A stretch of DNA of 64,000 bases from a virus, in the IMG/VR virus record IMGVR_UViG_3300048821_000386, positions 33,389 to 97,388 of that record; one strand, written 5' to 3'. A model generated the notes under the pieces. It was not told the origin of the DNA. It searched no databases and was given only the letters and a program-made list of their open reading frames with translations. The first letter of the stretch is position 1. Each line of letters starts with the position of its first letter. Below, piece by piece: positions 40,780 to 49,028 of this stretch. A program made the position numbers and the translations under genes.

Positions 40780-43700
40780 ATGTCTAACGACAAGAATCTG
40801 TTGAGCGAACTGATCGCTCTAAGCCACAGCCCAATTCACAATCATCTCAAGGAGGAAGACGTGAAGGCATTGCGTCTCGAAGATGAGCAAACGGCAGAGG
40901 AGTTCATCTACTCTGACGGCGAAGCGACTGATGTCGAAGTTCCCTTGTGGAACCACGACAGCCGAATGGCTTTCCACATTCTCTATGACGCAACGGACGT
41001 AGAGATCATCACTCGTGTGCGCCGGCCGTATCCCGGCAAGCCTGTTCTCTATCAGAAGGACGAGCACTTCATGCAGCATGAGACCCGGCAGGTTCTCGAT
41101 GCACTGATGCCCGAAGGTGCCAGGTATGGCATCGTCACATTCGAAGCGTCCGGCAAGGATGGATGCAAGGACATGGCTGAAACGGCGAAGTTCCTTTGCC
41201 GTCACGGCTGGACTGAAGGTGACGAACGCTTCCGCGTCGTCTATGCCGATGTCAATGGCACCGGGACCATGGTCCTGGTGTCAGCTTCGGCCAACGTCAA
41301 GCGCCTCAAGGATCTGGGAGTGTTCATCTCCTCTGATCCCAAGGCGCCCAAGCGGATGCGCCGTACCATGGCTGCTCACCAGTCCATGCTGGAAGCCGAG
41401 ATCATCTCGAGCTATCCGGTGCCGACAGGCCAGGTCACCATGGCCAAGCTGAAGAATGGGAGAGTCATCTCCATTCTCAACTTCAACATGAAGCTGCTCA
41501 ACGATCAGGAGACGGCCTTTCTGGACGGCTCTGGCGTCATCAACTTACCCGGCTTTGACGGGTGCGCTGCAACCCTTGTCGGACCATTCGGTCTCGGCAA
41601 AGGCATTTACGCAGCAAACGAGAGGATGGCAGATTATGACATCTATCTCTATGGCTCCAAGGACGAGGTCGTCTTTCATGGCGACCGCATCTACATCGGG
41701 CTGCTGTTGAAGACCAGCAAGCACGAACTCATGACCGATCTTCAGACCATCACCAATGCCGGGTTCTTCGAAGAAGACCTCTGCGTACGGTATGGCCTTG
41801 AGGTCATGGACGAGCGTGCCAAGATCCTCTTCGGCGACGACGAAGATGCCATCACTGACTACTTCGCCACTCTGGTGAATGTGTCGGACGCTGCTCGCCG
41901 CGACATGGATATGCCCAAGCCCGAATGGGCGCTGGTGCGTGCCATGAAGCTGCAGCATGAATCGAAGACTCTGCCGGTGCTCTACCGGCGGATCTTCAAG
42001 CATGGCTTCCAGGATTCTCTGGACATTACCCGCGGCCGCATTCCACTAAAGGGTGCGATCCGTGTCTATGCTCGGCCCAATCCACTGGTCATGATGCCCA
42101 ACGGCATGCCCGACTTCACACTCGACACTCTCGGTGGCGAGCGGGATGGGCTGCCTACCGTGTGCATTCCGGATCTCCTGGAAGGCCCGGTGCTCGTTGG
42201 GCGTAATCCCAACACCAACTCAACTGAGATGGTTCTTGTCTGCAACATCCTTGTTCCTGAACTCCTGGAGTCCAAGGGACAGGGCTGGTGCTTCTTCGGC
42301 GCCAACGCCGGCGATCTGCTCGGCAAGCTGAATGGCGGGGATATGGATGACAACTTGTTCGCCATCCAGGACTCTGCCTTCATCGCCAAGTGGCAGACGA
42401 TGGACTATCCAGTTCAACCCAAACTCATCGTCAAAGTCCGTGAGGTATCCGCATTCGCCAAGACCAACCGCGAGAAGTGGCTGGGCATCGGCGATGAGTG
42501 GAACTTCAACTGCTTCGCACAGCAGCTCAGGGAGTTCACCGAGTATTCGGAATCCCTGGGTTCCTTCATCAACAACGGCTGGCTGGACACCCTGTTGTCT
42601 GGCGAACACCGGATCACCATCGGTGAGAGCTTGCAGGCCAAGACGTTCATCGTGCCCGACAACTTCACGGCACCGTTACGGCATGAGCTGATTCAGCTGC
42701 TGCCTGAGGGACTGGCGAAGATCGTGCCGATCGAGTATGAGCCTACGCTGGACTGGTTTGTCTATGTGGCGTCGCTTGTCAACGCCGCCAAGCCAGACTT
42801 CATGTGCGCTCGTGCCATGTCCAATTCGGACCTGGTCATCGATTACACCCAGATGCGTAAAGGCGACAAGCTGACAGTGATGTCGCTCTTCGCTGAGGCT
42901 AAGGAAGCTCTGAAGACCCTGGTCTTTCCGATCTCCTTCGCCAACCGCATGCCCCGTGATCGCAAGAACATGGGCAACTACATCCTGGTGGAAACCAAGC
43001 TGTGCAAGGCGCTCAATCTGCTGAACACACGTCGTGACCAGCTGCTCGAAGAGAGCCGTCAGGTGGAACACATGATCAAGCGGCCACTGGCAGCCAAGCT
43101 GCTCAATGCCTATCCGGAGGATGAGGCTATTCTCTCGATGGTCAGAGACCTTCGCAGCTGGTGGATCCGTCAGTTCCAGGAAGCCAAGGCCGACAACGGC
43201 GGCGTGCTCCCTGACAACGTCTATGACCGTATTGCCAATGGCTTCACCGAGACCATCCTGGTCAAGGACGCCACCGGCAAGGTCACCAGCATGGAGGAAG
43301 TTCACACTCCAGGCCTGGTTGATTTCTACACCAACCAGTTCTCCGTATCGGGCACCACTCTCAGTGTGTCCGGACGGCCATGGTCTGTGGAGACTCGGCG
43401 CAAGTTCGGGATCCACTGGCTCAACACGGTATACAACCGCAACACCGACCCCCTCGTTGGGGAGGACAAGTTCACGCAATCCGTCGGTGACGGTGTGCCA
43501 AACTACATCCTGGATGACGTCCTGTCGGCCGAGGAGGATCTCGGCCTTACCGGTTGCGTCGCATTCATCGACCTCAACGGCTATGCAAAGCGCCGGCTGG
43601 TTAGGCCAGTAGCAGTCAAGGCTCTCGGTGGCAATATCTACCACCGCAGCAATGACAAGCTCCTGTCCCGCACAGCCGATCCAACCATCCCGGACGGCAG

Positions 43701-43833
43701 CTACATGATGTCGCCCAAGGGCGTGATCCACGTCTATGACTCAGCTCCTGAGCTGCACTCGGACTACAAGTCCAACCTGGTGGCAGAGATTGCTTCAGAG
43801 GACTTCGAGTTCGACGAAAGCACAGACTTCTAA
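40780..43833 (+). CDS. QDE-1/RDR-like double-psi beta-barrel RNA polymerase candidate
   Basis: 1017 residues from the ATG at 40780 (AAGGAG upstream). Around residues 470-530 the order of motifs resembles cellular RNA-dependent RNA polymerases and QDE-1: EGPVLVGRNPNTN (compare GPVLVTRNPC), a CNILVPELL segment (compare the LxxCIVF region), and LNGGDMDDNLFAI (compare the catalytic GGDLDGDxY). The catalytic DxDGD is here D521-M-D523-D-N525, so the third metal-binding Asp is Asn. YonO and crAss-like phage polymerases belong to the same superfamily and act as DNA-dependent RNA polymerases. This one may transcribe phage genes; activity is not certain given the substitution. Confidence 0.65.
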   Translation: MSNDKNLLSELIALSHSPIHNHLKEEDVKALRLEDEQTAEEFIYSDGEATDVEVPLWNHDSRMAFHILYDATDVEIITRVRRPYPGKPVLYQKDEHFMQHETRQVLDALMPEGARYGIVTFEASGKDGCKDMAETAKFLCRHGWTEGDERFRVVYADVNGTGTMVLVSASANVKRLKDLGVFISSDPKAPKRMRRTMAAHQSMLEAEIISSYPVPTGQVTMAKLKNGRVISILNFNMKLLNDQETAFLDGSGVINLPGFDGCAATLVGPFGLGKGIYAANERMADYDIYLYGSKDEVVFHGDRIYIGLLLKTSKHELMTDLQTITNAGFFEEDLCVRYGLEVMDERAKILFGDDEDAITDYFATLVNVSDAARRDMDMPKPEWALVRAMKLQHESKTLPVLYRRIFKHGFQDSLDITRGRIPLKGAIRVYARPNPLVMMPNGMPDFTLDTLGGERDGLPTVCIPDLLEGPVLVGRNPNTNSTEMVLVCNILVPELLESKGQGWCFFGANAGDLLGKLNGGDMDDNLFAIQDSAFIAKWQTMDYPVQPKLIVKVREVSAFAKTNREKWLGIGDEWNFNCFAQQLREFTEYSESLGSFINNGWLDTLLSGEHRITIGESLQAKTFIVPDNFTAPLRHELIQLLPEGLAKIVPIEYEPTLDWFVYVASLVNAAKPDFMCARAMSNSDLVIDYTQMRKGDKLTVMSLFAEAKEALKTLVFPISFANRMPRDRKNMGNYILVETKLCKALNLLNTRRDQLLEESRQVEHMIKRPLAAKLLNAYPEDEAILSMVRDLRSWWIRQFQEAKADNGGVLPDNVYDRIANGFTETILVKDATGKVTSMEEVHTPGLVDFYTNQFSVSGTTLSVSGRPWSVETRRKFGIHWLNTVYNRNTDPLVGEDKFTQSVGDGVPNYILDDVLSAEEDLGLTGCVAFIDLNGYAKRRLVRPVAVKALGGNIYHRSNDKLLSRTADPTIPDGSYMMSPKGVIHVYDSAPELHSDYKSNLVAEIASEDFEFDESTDF

Positions 43834-44660
43834 ACCATTAACAACTTGGCGGTTCGGCCCTGCTTGAAGGCCGAAATGTCAGGATCATTCCACTCTGGAA
43901 CGATTCTGACATTGATGGGTCATGCCCATCCTGATGACCAGGATTCGTCCTGGGAATCGGCAAGTTGGAACCACACATGGGATCGATTGCCTCATTGGGC
44001 TCAGCCCAGGGTCAGTCAATACCTATATATGGATATGCCAACAGTCAATACCCGCCGCTGGGCAACCAGCCGCAGAACAGCCGCTATGTCCCGAGGGGCT
44101 TCGCCCTCGGGTAGAGGCGTGTCAGGCGAAGTGGTGAGGTAGTCAGGTAAGTGTCTGTCATTCAGATGCTTACAGTGGCTTATGCCCACATGTACCACGT
44201 CCCCGATGCTCAGATCACGTTAAAGAGCTTTGGAGCGCCGGATTCATTTAAGCCCATAAAAGCCAGTCATGCTGAAACTACCGCCTATTGAACGGTGGTG
44301 AAGCTTGACCGCGGCCTATTGTGGTTTGGCTATTTAAGGGCAATCCTGAGAACCAGCTCCCGCGTGCGCGCGTGTATGTGTTGGTGTCAGGCAGGACGGA
44401 GAGACCTAGTGTAAATCCACTTCTGGCTGTGTTCAGGAGTGGTGGGTGAGTGTAAACCCCATCATCGGCTTTGCTGAAAGCGGAAAGCCGGTTATACACC
44501 AGAGTCGCTATATCCTGCTCGATCAAGCTTTGTGCCATCTGTGGCACCCATGGGCCTGGTACTCCACTACCAGGCTCATCGCTTTGCTGTAATGCCTTCC
44601 CTCTATGGACTTTACGTCCTGTCTCTCATCCACTCGGTACAACCTGTGTGTTCAAGGAGA
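43834..44660 (+). ncRNA. Candidate large structured non-coding RNA after the polymerase gene
   Basis: An 827-base gap with no convincing gene but many perfect stems: 43853-43859/43869-43875; a long imperfect hairpin 43877-43911 (TGTCAG, ATC, TTCCA arms); 43914-43919/43925-43930; CCAGGA-TTCG-TCCTGG at 43938-43953; 43996-44000/44004-44008; CCCGAGGG at 44090-44097 with 44104-44111; CGGCTTT/AAAGCCG at 44466-44490 around GAAA; GTGCCA-TCTG-TGGCAC at 44532-44547; and GCCTGGTA/TACCAGGC at 44554-44575. An eleven-base direct repeat CAGTCAATACC lies at 44013 and 44042. The first hairpin may terminate the polymerase transcript. Whether it is one RNA or several elements, and which strand, is unknown. Confidence 0.5.
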
Positions 44661-44666
44661 ATGCTC

Positions 44667-44801
44667 ATGCTGGAGATGCTTGGTTACATCGCTGCTCGTG
44701 TCATTGCCGGGGTAATCACTGCCCTGATTCTCGCTGCCATTTTTAACGCCCAGTGCAACAAGGCCATGCAGGCTGCCGGTGCATCGGCTGCCATCTGCTA
44801 G
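44667..44801 (+). CDS. Tiny membrane protein
   Basis: 44 residues (MLEMLGYIAARVIAGVITAL, then ILAAIFNAQCNKAMQAAG) with one transmembrane helix. The ATG at 44667 has AAGGAG seven bases before it; an ATG six bases earlier is too close to the site. It leads a run of small genes. Confidence 0.6.
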   Translation: MLEMLGYIAARVIAGVITALILAAIFNAQCNKAMQAAGASAAIC

Positions 44802-44810
44802 GAGACTGCC

Positions 44811-45062
44811 GTGCTCAACGGTGATGTCATCATTCTCAATCCGCCGAAGGATCCTTCGTGGTTCTCCGATGCGTCACAGTCTCTCTCCCTGTTCGTCTGG
44901 GAGCACCGTGACTTGATTCCTTTACTGATGGCCGAGGTTGCCCTGGCCGTTCTGATCTTCGCCGGTTTTTTCTGGTGGGAGCGTCGCAAGAACAAGCAGG
45001 CCTTTCAGGTCGGCGAGTTGGAGCGGATGTATTCTGCTGAGCCCATACCTTGGCCACGGTAG
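44811..45062 (+). CDS. Small membrane protein
   Basis: 83 residues with a GTG start (GGAG seven bases before). One transmembrane segment (LLMAEVALAVLIFAGFFWW, about residues 38-56) is followed by a basic cytoplasmic tail. The function is unknown. Confidence 0.65.
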   Translation: MLNGDVIILNPPKDPSWFSDASQSLSLFVWEHRDLIPLLMAEVALAVLIFAGFFWWERRKNKQAFQVGELERMYSAEPIPWPR

Positions 45063-45202
45063 TTATCGTGGCCGGGATCATCATTCACTTTCAGGTGGCA
45101 GATTGAACCTTGTTGTTCTCTGATGCCGCGGTTCCCAACTCCCTCTGTTTCAAATCCCAACAATTCAACCACTTCCACCAGGCTTCAAGGAGAGCCTCGT
45201 CT

Positions 45203-45397
45203 ATGCCCATGCCTCATGCTCGCACTCGTCGCGGTTCCACGTTAGGACAGGACCGCCTGCACGCCATTCACGAAGACCGGATGATCCGCACTCTCATGCC
45301 CCGGACTTTCCAGGCATCGAGAGAAGCTCTGCTCAACGGTTCTGATACCGGTGACACGCTCGCCTATTCGACCGGCTTGATCGGCCGGAAGTTCTAG
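45203..45397 (+). CDS. Small basic protein
   Basis: 64 residues from the ATG at 45203 (MPMPHARTRRGSTLGQDRLH, ending GLIGRKF). AAGGAG lies eleven bases upstream, and an ATG two codons in is an alternative. Basic and His-rich. The next gene ends with a similar short tail (IGLDKLKF). The function is unknown. Confidence 0.5.
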   Translation: MPMPHARTRRGSTLGQDRLHAIHEDRMIRTLMPRTFQASREALLNGSDTGDTLAYSTGLIGRKF

Positions 45398-45443
45398 CCC
45401 TCAGCCCAACCTCAACATCGTCAACCGCAATGCGGAGTTCGCC

Positions 45444-45743
45444 ATGATCGATGTTCAAGCTCTCGACAGGACCGGCCGTCGGCAGGTCCTCCATGGACTG
45501 CTGGCCCAGTACAACCTGGGTTCGGAGTCTGCCAAGGTTGCTCTCGGTATGGCTCACCAGAACCTTCCGGGATTCACTGCTCTGATGGAGCGCAACGTCC
45601 GCCTCATGCGGCCGGGTGCTGCGATGGAGAAGACACTGCAAGCGGTTCTGGGTCGACCGGCCAAGCCCAAGTTTCGCCGGGTTGCACCGGAAGTCAACCA
45701 CAACTCAGTCCGCTGCATTGGACTGGACAAGCTGAAGTTCTAA
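45444..45743 (+). CDS. Small basic protein of unknown function
   Basis: 99 residues (MIDVQALDRTGRRQVLHGLL...), helical and basic, with a GAAMEKTLQAVLGRPAKPKF segment. The ribosome binding site is weak. A short hairpin (45745-45762) follows directly. No family is recognised. Confidence 0.6.
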   Translation: MIDVQALDRTGRRQVLHGLLAQYNLGSESAKVALGMAHQNLPGFTALMERNVRLMRPGAAMEKTLQAVLGRPAKPKFRRVAPEVNHNSVRCIGLDKLKF

Positions 45744-45744
45744 C

Positions 45745-45762
45745 CTACGGTGTTTGCCGTAG
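45745..45762 (+). terminator. Short hairpin after a small gene
   Basis: A CTACGG/CCGTAG stem with a TGTTTG loop begins two bases after the stop. There is no T-run. Confidence 0.35.
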
Positions 45763-45943
45763 TGCTTCACTGCTCGACCCCATCCACAATGCAATTGGGG
45801 CAGGGTGCGTGCATCCTGAAAAGCGGAGACCTCCCGCGCTAGAAACAGGCCCGCTGGGTCGGAGCGTTATCTGACCGCTCTTTGGAGCGTCGAGCTTGCT
45901 CCGCTCAATCCACAGAGATTCCCTCGCACTCCACTGCAGAGGG

Positions 45944-45977
45944 CGCCGGGCAGGTTCATCTCCTTGACTGCCCGGCG
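45944..45977 (+). terminator. Hairpin before the gene at 46021
   Basis: A ten-base perfect stem (CGCCGGGCAG and CTGCCCGGCG) is followed by ATCTTTC. It lies in the 277-base gap 45744-46020, which has further small hairpins but no gene I can support. Confidence 0.55.
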
Positions 45978-46020
45978 ATCTTTCACGCAACAACAACCCG
46001 TTGGGTCTGGAGGACTCACC

Positions 46021-46479
46021 ATGAATACTGGTCTACTCAATTCCTTTGCCAGCATGGTTAAGGGCAGCATTCTTGTCACCGATGCGATCAAGGCTGCCTT
46101 TTCCAAGTTCGAGGGTGGAATCCCTTCGGATGACCAAGTGCTGGTCGCCATCAGTGAGGTCGTCTTCACTGTCACCCTGAACAAGGATGCACGCCAAGTG
46201 CTGTCCTTCTACCTGATCCAGCTCTACGCCAACCAACTGTTCATCAGCGATCCGAGCAGTGAGTTCGGTGTCTGCATGCGCATCGCGCGCAGGGAGATCG
46301 ACACGCTGCTGAGCTTCTCGGTCCTCGACCGTATCGCCAAATACGTCTGGGAGCATCGGGAACAGTTCCTCTTGCTCTGGACGGTGTTCGCCGAGAACTC
46401 CGCTGCTCATCCGGAAAGCACCTCAGACATCCTGGGAGCAACACTGACTGAAAGCATCCAGCTCCTTGAGGCTGCCTGA
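46021..46479 (+). CDS. Helical protein of unknown function
   Basis: 152 residues from the ATG at 46021 (GGAGG upstream). It is almost entirely helical (AIKAAFSKFEGGIPSDDQVL), with no charge clusters or membrane segment. Its stop overlaps the next ATG (TGATG). No family is recognised. Confidence 0.65.
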   Translation: MNTGLLNSFASMVKGSILVTDAIKAAFSKFEGGIPSDDQVLVAISEVVFTVTLNKDARQVLSFYLIQLYANQLFISDPSSEFGVCMRIARREIDTLLSFSVLDRIAKYVWEHREQFLLLWTVFAENSAAHPESTSDILGATLTESIQLLEAA

Positions 46480-46856
46480 TGCCCAGCGACTTCAACGACT
46501 CCGAGTGCAATGACTTCGAAAAGCTGTTGTTTGCTGATCCCGGCTCGACCGGCACCTGCAAGCTGATCGTTGCCTACCATCCCGGATTTCCATTGGCTCT
46601 GGGCCGGATCGAGTGTGCGTCCGGCCTGCCCATCGATGTACGGGTCAACGTCCTTGAAGCGACGCCTGTGCTGCACACAGCCGAGCTGGTATTCACCGGC
46701 AAGACCACTGATCTTTGTGAGCTGCAGATGCGGCTTACACAGTGGGCTACTCAGTTTCCGCATCTTCCACCCATGCCTGAGGAGGCGTTGTATGCAAGGG
46801 ACAATCCGTCTGCCCCGTCCGGTCCTCCCGAGGGAGTTGACCAGTCCGGAGTCTGA
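46479..46856 (+). CDS. Small protein coupled to its neighbours
   Basis: A 125-residue protein starting MPSDFNDSECNDFEKLLFAD. The centre is beta-rich (GRIECASGLPIDVRVNVLEA). The start overlaps the previous stop (TGATG), and the 3' end overlaps the next gene by 65 bases. The function is unknown. Confidence 0.6.
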   Translation: MPSDFNDSECNDFEKLLFADPGSTGTCKLIVAYHPGFPLALGRIECASGLPIDVRVNVLEATPVLHTAELVFTGKTTDLCELQMRLTQWATQFPHLPPMPEEALYARDNPSAPSGPPEGVDQSGV

Positions 46857-47136
46857 CCTCACCAAGCTGGTCATCTTTGCCGGCGACATGAGGCCTGACG
46901 AACCGAACCGCCAGGTGATTGTGGCCAAGACCAGGGACTTCCTGCGTCGTGCCTGCCACAGCTACCGCCCATCTTTCGGCAACCTCGAAGTGGTTTGCCG
47001 TTCTGGTGAGGACAACCAAGGCAAGCCATATCGTGGCGATGCCTGTGCCCAATGCCAGGTTGGACAGTTCTCTTCCAACTTGGTGTTCGTTGGCACCATC
47101 GCTCCGGCTCCTCGGAGACCTCAAGCTCACCAGTAA
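46792..47136 (+). CDS. Small protein with CxxC, unknown function
   Basis: 114 residues from the ATG at 46792, preceded by GAGGAG. It includes LTKLVIFAGDMRPDEPNRQV and a CAQCQVG motif near the end. The domain reads as a small alpha/beta unit, perhaps metal-binding. It overlaps the preceding gene in another frame. No family is recognised. Confidence 0.55.
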   Translation: MQGTIRLPRPVLPRELTSPESDLTKLVIFAGDMRPDEPNRQVIVAKTRDFLRRACHSYRPSFGNLEVVCRSGEDNQGKPYRGDACAQCQVGQFSSNLVFVGTIAPAPRRPQAHQ

Positions 47137-47202
47137 CTGCCTCGGTCTTCGCCGATGCACAACCTCAACCAATAACGCAAATGCCCAAAGGAGGGCAATC
47201 AA

Positions 47203-47688
47203 ATGGCCAGTTCTTTCGTTAGCCGCCAGCGCAATCAGCAGCGCAACACGCCGCCCGTGGCGATCAAGCCGTTCGTTCGTGCCGCGCAGAACTTCGCACT
47301 TCAGACCAAGCAGAACCGTGAGATTCTGGACGGCCAGGGTCTGTCCGTGGGCACCGAGGTGTACACCGAGATCCGGATGCAGGGCACCGTGCTCGCCGTT
47401 CGTGACGAAGGCATCGAGGACGAGTTCGGTCGTCAGTACATCGGCCTCGTGATCCAGATCAATCCCGACAAGGACAGGTTCGTTCAGACCGCCGACCCCA
47501 CCCTGCATGCCCAGATTCTGGCGCTGAAGCAGGGCGATCTGGTCTATGTGACCAGCGAGTGGCATCGCAACTCCAGTGGCCGCGGATTCCATGCGCGCGC
47601 CAAGACCATTACGGTCCTGGCGCCGGCGTCCACGCCCGGCCCGGTCGCCGTCGAAGCCACTGCCGACGCGTTGGCAGCGGCAGCCTAA
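47203..47688 (+). CDS. Possible OB-fold/ssDNA-binding-like protein, likely highly expressed
   Basis: A 161-residue protein. After a basic N-terminus (RQRNQQRNTPPVAIKPFVRA) the region 40-145 has a strand pattern compatible with an OB fold (VYTEIRMQGTVLAVRDEG, then LVYVTSEWHRNSSGRGFHAR). Codon choice is strongly biased to C- and G-ending codons, suggesting high expression. A single-stranded DNA-binding role is a guess; a structure prediction would settle it. Confidence 0.5.
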   Translation: MASSFVSRQRNQQRNTPPVAIKPFVRAAQNFALQTKQNREILDGQGLSVGTEVYTEIRMQGTVLAVRDEGIEDEFGRQYIGLVIQINPDKDRFVQTADPTLHAQILALKQGDLVYVTSEWHRNSSGRGFHARAKTITVLAPASTPGPVAVEATADALAAAA

Positions 47689-47693
47689 TCTCC

Positions 47694-47711
47694 TGCGGAT
47701 TCACTTCCGCA
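47694..47711 (+). terminator. Hairpin after the OB-like gene
   Basis: A TGCGGA/TCCGCA stem starts six bases after the stop. There is no T-run. Confidence 0.4.
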
Positions 47712-47820
47712 TCGAGGTTCTGGTTTTTGCATGTGAGATGTCGGGACATCCCTAGAGTTCCGATCGAGTCTTGATACTTTCGACACACTTTGCCTTTTTT
47801 CTGGTCTGGGATTTCCCGCT

Positions 47821-47830
47821 CTAGTATAGG
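47821..47830 (-). promoter_or_regulatory. CCTATACTAG motif (copy 7) in the control region
   Basis: The minus strand reads GCCTATACTAGAGCG. It points away from the plus-strand genes, so it would drive antisense RNA over the OB-like gene, or act on both strands. Confidence 0.4.
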
Positions 47831-48153
47831 CAAATATGTCCCAAGTGGTTAATTCACGATTCCGTTAATCGCTAAATGGAGCGATTGATGTCCCGACAAG
47901 CGGCAGGATTCCACCGGCTGATGGCCTACTCAACCATTCACCGGCTGGATTCGACCGATTCGCGCTGAATGCACATCTCATTGGAGCGAAGATGTCCCGA
48001 GCACCGCCCGCTTAACGCATCACGGATGTTCTGAAGCAATACCATGTGCGTTTCACGATGTTGAACACCGCCTGTTCGGCCACAGCGTGCCGGTGTGCGG
48101 TGTAGGCAGCCTGCCGAAGGAGATGGATTATGCGCTTGTAGCCAAAGACTACA

Positions 48154-48195
48154 GCATGGACGGAACAGGCTGGTCGTAAGGCCAGCCTGCCATGC
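48154..48195 (+). terminator. Long hairpin abutting a CTTTGGTA motif
   Basis: GCATGG/CCATGC outer and CAGGCTGG/CCAGCCTG inner stems form one 42-base hairpin that ends exactly where CTTTGGTA begins. Confidence 0.6.
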
Positions 48196-48203
48196 CTTTG
48201 GTA
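48196..48203 (+). promoter_or_regulatory. CTTTGGTA motif on the plus strand (copy 8)
   Basis: CTTTGGTACTTTCATG lies 53 bases before the GTG at 48257, the same layout as the minus-strand copies. Confidence 0.5.
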
Positions 48204-48256
48204 CTTTCATGAGTTTCTGCACACTGGACTTGAAGTTACAACTTCAGGAGAAATGA

Positions 48257-48916
48257 GTGCCAGTATCCAGAACCAGAACGCCCAAGAAGAACAGAAACAA
48301 TCTCGCACCCAAGAGCAAGGAAGCCCAGCGCAAGATCCGTCGCTGGTCGTTTGTGGTCGAAGTCACCGTGGGTGATACCACGAAGACCTTCCAGCCACCG
48401 GCTCTGACCATCGGCAACCTGGGTTCGGCGCGCGCCGCTGCCGAGACCATTCGCGCCGACATTGTCTCGCTCGACCAGTTCAAGGATGCCAAGGTGGTTG
48501 TCAAGCCCCGGGCTGAAGAAACGGTCAGCCTCACCATCCTGAACCAGATCAACGGGCTCAACGAGCAGTCCAGACTGCTTACCTTCGCACTGAAGCGGGC
48601 CGTCACCGATGTCGTCAAGCTCGACACGGCCGGCTGTCCCTGCCACGAGATCGAGGACGAAGCTGCTCGTCAGGTCGAATTCGACCGCCATGTCACGGAA
48701 CGCCTCGGCAAGTACGTGATGGAGGAACAGCAAGCCATGCGCCGTCAACAGATGATCGATGCAGGCATTGACCCCGATCAGGTGCTCAACAACCAGCTTC
48801 CTGCCGAGCAAGTTCCGGCCGAGTTCCAAGCAGCGCCAGTCGTCGAAGAAGCTCCCGCCGAACAGGTCAACACAGATCCTTTCCCCGACGGGGAGTTCGG
48901 TAAAGAGGCAGCCTGA
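48257..48916 (+). CDS. Protein of unknown function with acidic C-terminal tail
   Basis: 219 residues from a GTG at 48257; AGGAG is six bases before it, and an ATG four bases earlier is out of frame. The N-terminus is basic (TRTPKKNRNNLAPKSKEAQR), the middle is a mixed domain with one CPCHE motif, then a coiled-coil region and an acidic Ala/Pro/Glu-rich tail. It is the first gene after the control region and is probably well expressed. No family is recognised. Confidence 0.65.
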   Translation: MPVSRTRTPKKNRNNLAPKSKEAQRKIRRWSFVVEVTVGDTTKTFQPPALTIGNLGSARAAAETIRADIVSLDQFKDAKVVVKPRAEETVSLTILNQINGLNEQSRLLTFALKRAVTDVVKLDTAGCPCHEIEDEAARQVEFDRHVTERLGKYVMEEQQAMRRQQMIDAGIDPDQVLNNQLPAEQVPAEFQAAPVVEEAPAEQVNTDPFPDGEFGKEAA

Positions 48917-48969
48917 TGGCCGAATTCGCTCTGATCGAGCGGATGACCAATACCGATTGCACTAGGTAG
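48916..48969 (+). CDS. Very short frame coupled to the preceding gene
   Basis: A 17-codon frame (MAEFALIERMTNTDCTR) begins at an ATG overlapping the previous stop (TGATG) and ends just before an intrinsic terminator. It may be a short translated peptide or chance. Confidence 0.25.
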   Translation: MAEFALIERMTNTDCTR

Positions 48970-48976
48970 TTCCCCT

Positions 48977-49006
48977 GAGCCCCGGCCAATGGTCGGGGCT
49001 CTTATT
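48977..49006 (+). terminator. Intrinsic terminator
   Basis: An eight-base G+C stem (GAGCCCCG at 48977-48984, CGGGGCTC at 48994-49001) followed by TTATT closes the unit that starts at 48196. Confidence 0.75.
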
Positions 49007-49028
49007 GTGGAGTCATAAGAGGAGCAGC

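Larger units (their letters stand above)
47712..48256 (+). promoter_or_regulatory. Long control region with GATGTCCC repeats and both phage motifs
   Basis: About 545 bases without a convincing gene. A GATGTCCCGA-type element occurs as an inverted pair at 47737-47750 and as direct copies at 47836, 47887 and 47991. The last two lie in an extended GGAGCGA-(TT/A)-GATGTCCCGA unit. CACCGGCTG repeats occur at 47912 and 47939. A CTAGTATAGG motif lies at 47821-47830 and a hairpin AATCGCT/AGCGATT near 47868. The region ends with a long hairpin (48154-48195), a CTTTGGTA motif (48196) and the gene at 48257. It may be an operator array or an origin. Confidence 0.55.

Noticed and set aside
43846-44142. A 98-codon frame after the polymerase gene
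   Set aside because: Composition is not protein-like, no ribosome binding site, and the stretch is full of perfect hairpins.
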